Shown: positions 59,228-64,000 of the stretch, piece by piece
Layout: each line of letters opens with the position of its first letter
Position numbering within the stretch: position 1 is the first letter of the stretch
Assembly (NCBI GenBank): GCA_045541475.1
Contig: JAZQJI010000033.1
Span: forward strand, 62,001-126,000
Origin: RGIG3077 sp045541475
Lineage (GTDB): Bacteria; Bacillota; Clostridia; Oscillospirales; Ruminococcaceae
Reading direction: 5' to 3'
Length of the DNA stretch: 64,000 nucleotides
The notes under the pieces: generated by a model
Database searches by the model: none
What the model saw: the letters and a program-made list of their open reading frames with translations, nothing else
Told to the model about the DNA's origin: nothing
Position numbers and translations under genes: made by a program

Positions 59228-59886
59228 GTGATTTTAAAGAATTTACCAAGGGTATCATCAAAGAAAACCCTGTTTTTGTGTTGATGTTGGGTACTTGTCC
59301 AACGCTTGCGCTTACCACTCAAGTCAGCAGTGCACTCGGTATGGGACTTGCCACAACATTTGTGCTTGTTTGCTCAAATCTGGTTATTTCTCTTTTGAAA
59401 AAAATCATACCCGATGCGGTGCGATTGCCTTGCTTTATTGTTGTTATTGCAGGCTTTGTAACTCTTGTTGATTTTTTGCTCGCAGGCTTTATTCCCGACC
59501 TTTACGATGCATTGGGCGTGTTTTTATCGCTTATAACCGTAAACTGCATTGTGCTTGGCAGGGCGGAAATGTTTGCATGCAAAAACAAGGTTTTGCCATC
59601 GGTGCTTGATGGTTTAGGCATGGGACTTGGATTTACTTTAGCCTTATTTTTGATGGCAACTGTAAGAGAAATCTTGGGCAGTGCCACATGGTTTGGCTTA
59701 AAAATACCTTTTATAGAACCGATGGGAATATTTACTATGAGCGCAGGCGGCTTCTTCACATTCGGCATAATCGTTGCGGCAATCGGCGTTGTTACAAAAA
59801 AATCGCCGCCGCAAAATCTTGGCTGCAAGGGCTGTCCGAATGCTTCAAATTGCAGTGCCAGATTGTGCGCTGATGATACAAAATGA
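59224..59886 (+). CDS. rnfE: Rnf complex subunit RnfE
   Basis: A 220-residue integral subunit of the NqrD/RnfE type with six helices. The start ENPVFVLMLGTCPTLALTTQV and the mid-membrane LVDFLLAGFIPDLYDALGVFLSLITVNCIVLGRAE carry the conserved Cys residues thought to bind the central Fe-S cluster shared with RnfA. The C-terminal tail is rich in Cys (LGCKGCPNASNCSARLC), an addition seen in some Clostridia and possibly metal-binding. Confidence 0.95.
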   Translation: MSDFKEFTKGIIKENPVFVLMLGTCPTLALTTQVSSALGMGLATTFVLVCSNLVISLLKKIIPDAVRLPCFIVVIAGFVTLVDFLLAGFIPDLYDALGVFLSLITVNCIVLGRAEMFACKNKVLPSVLDGLGMGLGFTLALFLMATVREILGSATWFGLKIPFIEPMGIFTMSAGGFFTFGIIVAAIGVVTKKSPPQNLGCKGCPNASNCSARLCADDTK

Positions 59887-59909
59887 TTTAGAAAGGATGT
59901 TTTTGATTT

Positions 59910-60482
59910 ATGCAAGGCTTGTTTGGTATTTTGATTGCAGGTGTTTTAACAGAAAATTTCGTCCTTTCCAAAACATTTGGTATTTGCCCGTTTTTAGGCG
60001 TTTCCAAAAAAATATCCGGCAGCATAGGCATGGGTGCGGCGGTAATTTTTGTTATGCTGTTTGCTACACTTATTACTTACCCCGTTTACACATTTTTGCT
60101 TGTGCCGAATGATATTGAGTATTTAAAAACCATAGCATTTATATTGATAATTGCGCTGTTTGTGCAGCTTGTGGAGATGTTCTTAAAAAAATATGTAAAG
60201 GCTCTTTACAAGGCTCTTGGCGTTTATTTGCCGCTTATCACCACAAACTGCGCCGTTTTGGGCGTTACCGTACTTAATGTTGATAACGGATACAGCTTTA
60301 CACAGTCAGTTGTAAATGCTTTAGGCGGTGGCATTGGATTTACCCTTGCTCTGCTGTTGTTTTCGGGCGTGCGTCAGCGTATTGAGCATTGTGATGTACC
60401 TGAAACCTTCAAGGGCGTGCCGATTACCATGATTGCGGCGTCAATCGTTTCGCTGTGCTTTTTGGGATTTGCAGGAATTTAG
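59910..60482 (+). CDS. rnfA: Rnf complex subunit RnfA
   Basis: A 190-residue integral subunit paired with RnfE. Six helices are seen, with TENFVLSKTFGICPFLGVSKKI and the mirrored VYLPLITTNCAVLGVTVLNVD carrying the membrane Cys residues. The fold is the inverted repeat shared by NqrE/RnfA. It has an AAAGGATG ribosome site and lies 23 bp after rnfE. Confidence 0.95.
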   Translation: MQGLFGILIAGVLTENFVLSKTFGICPFLGVSKKISGSIGMGAAVIFVMLFATLITYPVYTFLLVPNDIEYLKTIAFILIIALFVQLVEMFLKKYVKALYKALGVYLPLITTNCAVLGVTVLNVDNGYSFTQSVVNALGGGIGFTLALLLFSGVRQRIEHCDVPETFKGVPITMIAASIVSLCFLGFAGI

Positions 60483-60521
60483 CAAGAATAATCTTGACAG
60501 AAAGGATAGCTTTTTTAATAA

Positions 60522-61325
60522 ATGGAATACCTTTATCCGATATTGATTTTTTTAGGCTTAGGTCTTGGTGCGGGCATTTTGCTTACCGTGGCTTCCAAAC
60601 TGTTTTTTGTGCCAACCGATGAACGCATTGAAGAAATCAACAATGAATTGCCGCACGCTAATTGCGGTGCCTGTGGATATGCAGGCTGTGGCGATTATGC
60701 TGAGGCTATTGTTAACGCAAATGCGCCGACAAATTTGTGTAAGCCCGGCGGCGCTGAAACTTCAGAAAAAATCGGCAAAATCATGGGCACACAAGCGCTT
60801 GATTTTGTAGAGCAAGCCGCCTTTGTGCATTGCAACGGTACTTGCGAGAACACAAAGCTTAAATTTGATTTTGAAGGCACACCAACCTGCGTTGCCGCAA
60901 AGCGTTTTTATGGCGGATTTTTATCATGCAGCTACGGCTGTTTGGGGCTTGGCGACTGCGTTAAATCATGCGATAAAAATGCCATTGCCATTGTTGATGG
61001 TGTTGCTGTTGTTGATAAAGCTTTGTGTGAAGCCTGCGGAAAATGCATTAATGCCTGCCCTAATAATTTGATTTCTTTAGTGCCGATTACTAAGCACTAC
61101 TATGTAAGATGCTCATCAGAAGATGGCGGCAAAGCAACAAAAACAGCCTGCAAAAAGGGCTGCATTGGTTGCAAGATCTGTGAACGCAAATGCGTTAGCG
61201 GCGCCATTAAAGTTGAAAATAACCGCGCTGTTATCAACTATGAAAAATGCATTGGCTGTGGTCAATGCTTTGAATTTTGCCCTATTGGTGCAATATTTTG
61301 CTGCGAAAAGCAAAGCGCTGTTTAA
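60522..61325 (+). CDS. rnfB: Rnf complex subunit RnfB (ferredoxin-side)
   Basis: A 267-residue subunit that takes electrons from reduced ferredoxin. An N-terminal helix (about 5-27) is followed by the 4Fe-4S motif NCGACGYAGC near residue 48. Further Cys sites are SCDKNAI with CEACGKCINACP, then KGCIGCKICERKC and CIGCGQCFEFCP, giving several clusters, the usual RnfB arrangement. It ends the rnfCDGEAB order and is followed 10 bp later by a terminator. Confidence 0.95.
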   Translation: MEYLYPILIFLGLGLGAGILLTVASKLFFVPTDERIEEINNELPHANCGACGYAGCGDYAEAIVNANAPTNLCKPGGAETSEKIGKIMGTQALDFVEQAAFVHCNGTCENTKLKFDFEGTPTCVAAKRFYGGFLSCSYGCLGLGDCVKSCDKNAIAIVDGVAVVDKALCEACGKCINACPNNLISLVPITKHYYVRCSSEDGGKATKTACKKGCIGCKICERKCVSGAIKVENNRAVINYEKCIGCGQCFEFCPIGAIFCCEKQSAV

Positions 61326-61334
61326 AACAAATCA

Positions 61335-61366
61335 AGACCTGCTGATTAAACTTCAGCAGGTCTTTT
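61335..61366 (+). terminator. Terminator of the rnf operon
   Basis: AGACCTGCTGA (61335-61345) pairs with TCAGCAGGTCT (61353-61363), followed by TTTTA. Confidence 0.85.
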
Positions 61367-61378
61367 ATGTTAAAATAT

Positions 61379-62389
61379 TCAGTTTTCTTCCAAAGGCATT
61401 GTGGCATAAGCGTTAAGGCTTAAATCAGCACGCTTGCCTGCTTTGTATTCAAAATATCCCTGGCAGGCAATCATGGCGGCGTTATCGCCGCAGAGCCAAT
61501 TAGGCGGCAGGTACAGCTTTTTGTTTTGTGCCTTGCAAGCGTTTTCAAACGAACTGCGTATGCCTGTGTTTGCTGAAACACCGCCCGCAACAGCAATTGT
61601 ATCATACCCTAAATTATTTGCGGCAAGCATTGTGCGCTGTGTTAAAATTGATGCAATTGTGCTTTGCAACGATGCACAAAGGTCTTGTTTGTTGATTTCC
61701 TCACCCTTTTGTTTTGAATTGTGAACGATGTTTACAACTGCAGTTTTAAGTCCGGAAAAGCTGAAATCATACTCACTGCCTGCTACTTTAGGGTTTGGCA
61801 AAGGATATTTTGAAGCATCGCCCGATTGAGCGGCTTTATCTACATGAACACCACCCGGATACGAAAAACCCATTACCCTTGCGGCTTTATCAAAGCACTC
61901 GCCTGCGGCATCGTCCCTTGTTCTGCCGATGACATTGAATTTTGTATAGTCAAGCACTTCAACAATATGGCTGTGACCGCCGCTTGCAACAAGGCACAGG
62001 TATGGCGGCTTTAAATCCTCATGCGCAATATAGTTTGCGGCAATGTGGCCTGCAAGGTGATGTACGGGCACAAGCGGCTTATTCCATGCCATTGCAAGCG
62101 CCTTTGCAAAGCTTACGCCCACAAGCAGTGCGCCTATAAGACCGGGGGCATAGGTAACCGCAATTGCATCTATATCATCCTTGGTGCAGTTTGCATCATC
62201 AAGCGCCTTTTGCACCACGCCCAATATATTTTCGCAGTGCCTGCGTGAAGCGATTTCAGGCACGACACCGCCGTATTTTTTATGCTCTTCAATCTGGGTT
62301 GAAACTACGGAAGATAATATCTTCGTGCCGTTTTCGCTCACGCTTGCGGCAGTTTCATCGCAAGAACTTTCAATACCGAGAATTTTCAT
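61379..62389 (-). CDS. tsaD: tRNA threonylcarbamoyladenosine synthase subunit TsaD
   Basis: Transfers the threonylcarbamoyl group to A37 of tRNA as part of the TsaB-TsaD-TsaE complex. The 336-residue ASKHA-fold protein has GIESSCDETAAS at the start, the metal motif VHHLAGHIAAN near residue 110, YLCLVASGGHSHI, and VAGGVSANTGIR near the end. It overlaps rimI by 20 bp on the same strand. The MtaB gene in this window acts on the t6A that this enzyme makes. Confidence 0.97.
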   Translation of the reverse strand: MKILGIESSCDETAASVSENGTKILSSVVSTQIEEHKKYGGVVPEIASRRHCENILGVVQKALDDANCTKDDIDAIAVTYAPGLIGALLVGVSFAKALAMAWNKPLVPVHHLAGHIAANYIAHEDLKPPYLCLVASGGHSHIVEVLDYTKFNVIGRTRDDAAGECFDKAARVMGFSYPGGVHVDKAAQSGDASKYPLPNPKVAGSEYDFSFSGLKTAVVNIVHNSKQKGEEINKQDLCASLQSTIASILTQRTMLAANNLGYDTIAVAGGVSANTGIRSSFENACKAQNKKLYLPPNWLCGDNAAMIACQGYFEYKAGKRADLSLNAYATMPLEEN

Positions 62390-62840
62390 TATTCCTATTT
62401 ACCTCTGTAAGTTTAAATAATCTTGTCATTAAAACGGCATCCTCAAGCGGTGCCTGATAAAAGTTTTTTCTGATACCATCAATTTTAAAGCCGTTTTTTT
62501 CATAAAGCGAAATTGCTGCGGTGTTGCTTTTGCGCACTTCCAACATGATTTTTGAAGCAAAATCTGCTGTATTATCAAAAAGAGCGTTCAAAAGCTCTGT
62601 GGCTATTCCATTTTTGCGATAATCACCATGCACTGCAATGCGGTTTAAATTCACCTCATCAAGTACAAAATCGGCAAAAATATAGCCGCAAACAGTATTA
62701 TCAATTTTAGCGCAAAGCATGATATTATTCTCAATATCAAGGCTTTGTTCAATGGATTTTTCACTCCAACACTGTGAAAAGCAATCTTGCTCGATTTTAA
62801 ATATCTGCATTATATCAGATTTTTGAATTTTGCATACCAT
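62370..62840 (-). CDS. rimI: RimI-type N-acetyltransferase
   Basis: A 156-residue GNAT enzyme; the named family member acetylates the N-terminus of ribosomal protein S18, though Firmicute members may have wider targets. The acetyl-CoA site NRIAVHGDYRKNGIATELL near residue 75 and MLEVRKSNTAAISLYEKNGFK near 108 are intact. ATG 62840 follows AGAAGGTG by 8 nt. The association of rimI with tsaD is conserved in many bacteria. Confidence 0.92.
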   Translation of the reverse strand: MVCKIQKSDIMQIFKIEQDCFSQCWSEKSIEQSLDIENNIMLCAKIDNTVCGYIFADFVLDEVNLNRIAVHGDYRKNGIATELLNALFDNTADFASKIMLEVRKSNTAAISLYEKNGFKIDGIRKNFYQAPLEDAVLMTRLFKLTEVNRNNENSRY

Positions 62841-62844
62841 ATTA

Positions 62845-63390
62845 TCACCTTCTGCCAAGAAAACGGGGTTTAAAATAATCAGTGTATAGCATCATGTAAG
62901 CAGAAAGAAGCTTGTCGTACATCAAAAACAAAATGGTTGAAAACACAAGCAAAACAGGCACGACATACTCACCCAAAAATTCAAAGCCGATGAACATGTC
63001 TTCAATACCAAGCAAAAATGCGGCAAACTTAAAATGCGCCACAATGCAAACAACATATACGGCGATTTTCAGCAACACTCTGATAAGAGAAACGCGCAGT
63101 TTATCAATCAGCTGTTTTAGTATGGGGTAATGCCCAAAAAGCATTATGAACATTAGTGCCGCTTCCTTATCAGGTGTGATGAACAGCGAAAGCAAACCTA
63201 TGCCAATGTAGGTGACAAACGCCCACATTCGTCCTATATCTGCTACAATTACAAGCAGCAAACCGCCCGCCAGCATGGGAAAAGCAATGTAAAACGCGGG
63301 AAAAATGCTTGTTAAAAACATTATAAACAGGCTCATCGACGAAATTACGCCGCCGAGTGCCACCTTGTAGCTGGCGCTTTTTGCTTCCAC
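62845..63390 (-). CDS. Uncharacterised membrane protein
   Basis: A 181-residue protein with five hydrophobic helices (about 12-30, 34-50, 55-75, 100-130, 140-165) and a few charged loops. It starts at GTG 63390, set by GGAGGTG 6 nt upstream; the ATG at 63423 would carry that ribosome site inside it. It lies 5 bp before rimI on the same strand. It resembles ECF-type S-component or YybS-like proteins in overall hydrophobic pattern only. I assign no function. Confidence 0.75.
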   Translation of the reverse strand: MEAKSASYKVALGGVISSMSLFIMFLTSIFPAFYIAFPMLAGGLLLVIVADIGRMWAFVTYIGIGLLSLFITPDKEAALMFIMLFGHYPILKQLIDKLRVSLIRVLLKIAVYVVCIVAHFKFAAFLLGIEDMFIGFEFLGEYVVPVLLVFSTILFLMYDKLLSAYMMLYTDYFKPRFLGRR

Positions 63391-63478
63391 TTTTTCACCT
63401 CCACACACGGATTTCAACCGCAATTTTTCACATCATTCAACTAATTATTTTACCAGAATTTCGGGCAAAAGTCAACAC

Positions 63479-63937
63479 TTAAGGCTTAATGCCACGCAAA
63501 AATCCGCCCTGTTCATACAAATACAAATCAGCGGCAATTATTTTTTTATCGCAAACTATCAGCGAAGCTCTTACATCACCACTTGTTTTTTCATAATTCT
63601 TCACTGTATAAGTATATAACGTTGCCCTTTTGCCCATAAACTGACGCAAATCAAAACCCATGCTTTTTTGCAAAGCGTTGTATTCTTCGTATGTTTGTGA
63701 AAACTCCGAAGGGATTGTTATTTTTTGTTCTGATATATAATCAACATCCCAGCCATTTGTGTTTAAGTAGAATTCGCGCGCAGTTTCTTTTGAAAAATCC
63801 GCATTATAATCGTTAGATTTTTTGTTTTTTAGTATTGGCAAAAATAATATGACCGCAAAATAAACGGCCACTAAAAAAACAATCAGCATAAGCTTTTTAG
63901 CCATACTGCTTTTTAAATTCAAGGATACTGCAAACAT
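63479..63937 (-). CDS. DUF4830 signal-anchored protein
   Basis: A 152-residue protein with an N-terminal membrane anchor (about 13-35) and an exported DUF4830-type domain. NGWDVDYISEQKITIPSEF, YEEYNALQKSMGFDL and YTYTVKNYEKTSGDVRASLIVCDKKIIAADL are its visible conserved segments. The function is unknown. It begins at ATG 63937 after AAAGGTG, the first gene of the minus-strand group at the window end. Nothing is seen in 63938-64000. Confidence 0.85.
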   Translation of the reverse strand: MFAVSLNLKSSMAKKLMLIVFLVAVYFAVILFLPILKNKKSNDYNADFSKETAREFYLNTNGWDVDYISEQKITIPSEFSQTYEEYNALQKSMGFDLRQFMGKRATLYTYTVKNYEKTSGDVRASLIVCDKKIIAADLYLYEQGGFLRGIKP

Positions 63938-64000
63938 AAAACCACACCTTTTAAATATTGTATTTAAATAAAAATATGTTGAATTTTTGCAGATTATTAC

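Overview
The window looks like chromosomal DNA from an AT-rich, anaerobic, fibre-degrading Clostridium-class Firmicute, most likely in the Ruminococcaceae/Oscillospiraceae. The evidence is a complete Rnf ferredoxin:NAD+ complex, T-box control of amino-acid genes, a CIRCE/HrcA-controlled dnaK operon, sporulation-type YtfJ and DacF proteins, ACT-domain branched-chain amino-acid enzymes, and secreted glycoside hydrolases, two of which end in type I dockerins (cellulosome parts). It is ordinary chromosome: I see no rRNA, tRNA, CRISPR array, prophage or intact insertion sequence.

Layout. 1-1310: a LysR regulator (cut by the window edge) divergent from a small PQ-loop membrane protein. 1343-8461: metG, a repeat-rich gap, ung, tadA, a small membrane exporter family protein, then a three-gene run (membrane protein, Cache-like sensor without output domain, cca). 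8503-14136: a FlaA1/CapD-like membrane epimerase with altered active-site residues, a second repeat-rich gap, a minus-strand cluster (EF-G-like GTPase, maf, small membrane protein), and an HPr-like protein. 14419-18704: divergent GH9 and GH5 cellulases sharing the same C-terminal module plus dockerin. 18748-19227: a third repeat copy and a frameshifted membrane-protein pseudogene. 19310-28627: the branched-chain amino-acid region, with a LysR gene on the plus strand and a minus-strand operon ilvA-ridA-ilvB-ilvN-ilvC-ilvD-DUF815 ATPase behind a leader with two T-box Stem I units.

28651-37062: an XRE/DUF2975 pair, rpmB, then a long plus-strand run (M50 protease, scpA, scpB, DUF2953, ytfJ, dacF, rluB, GNAT-like protein, metA). 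37055-45792: a minus-strand run mtaB-purL-SDR-glycosyltransferase-PHP-polysaccharide deacetylase. 45977-50911: hrcA-grpE-dnaK-dnaJ under a CIRCE promoter. 50954-54503: acpP, a GH26 mannanase lipoprotein, a membrane protein and a histidine phosphatase. 54645-61366: an XRE regulator and the Rnf cluster (NusG_II protein, Gx protein, rnfCDGEAB). 61379-63937: tsaD, rimI, a membrane protein and a DUF4830 protein.

How it fits together. Threonine deaminase feeds 2-oxobutanoate to the ilvBNCD enzymes while RidA clears the reactive imine that IlvA releases. The operon appears to be controlled twice, by tRNA charging through the leader and by a LysR protein whose 17-bp palindrome occurs both at its own start and upstream of the operon promoter. 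The dockerin cellulases, the mannanase lipoprotein and the Rnf complex fit a fermentative plant-fibre degrader. The most unusual element is the T-box leader with two Stem I units and a single terminator/antiterminator. Next are the shared palindrome, the dispersed convergent-gap repeats, the CapD-like protein with changed catalytic residues, and the frameshift at the start of mtaB.
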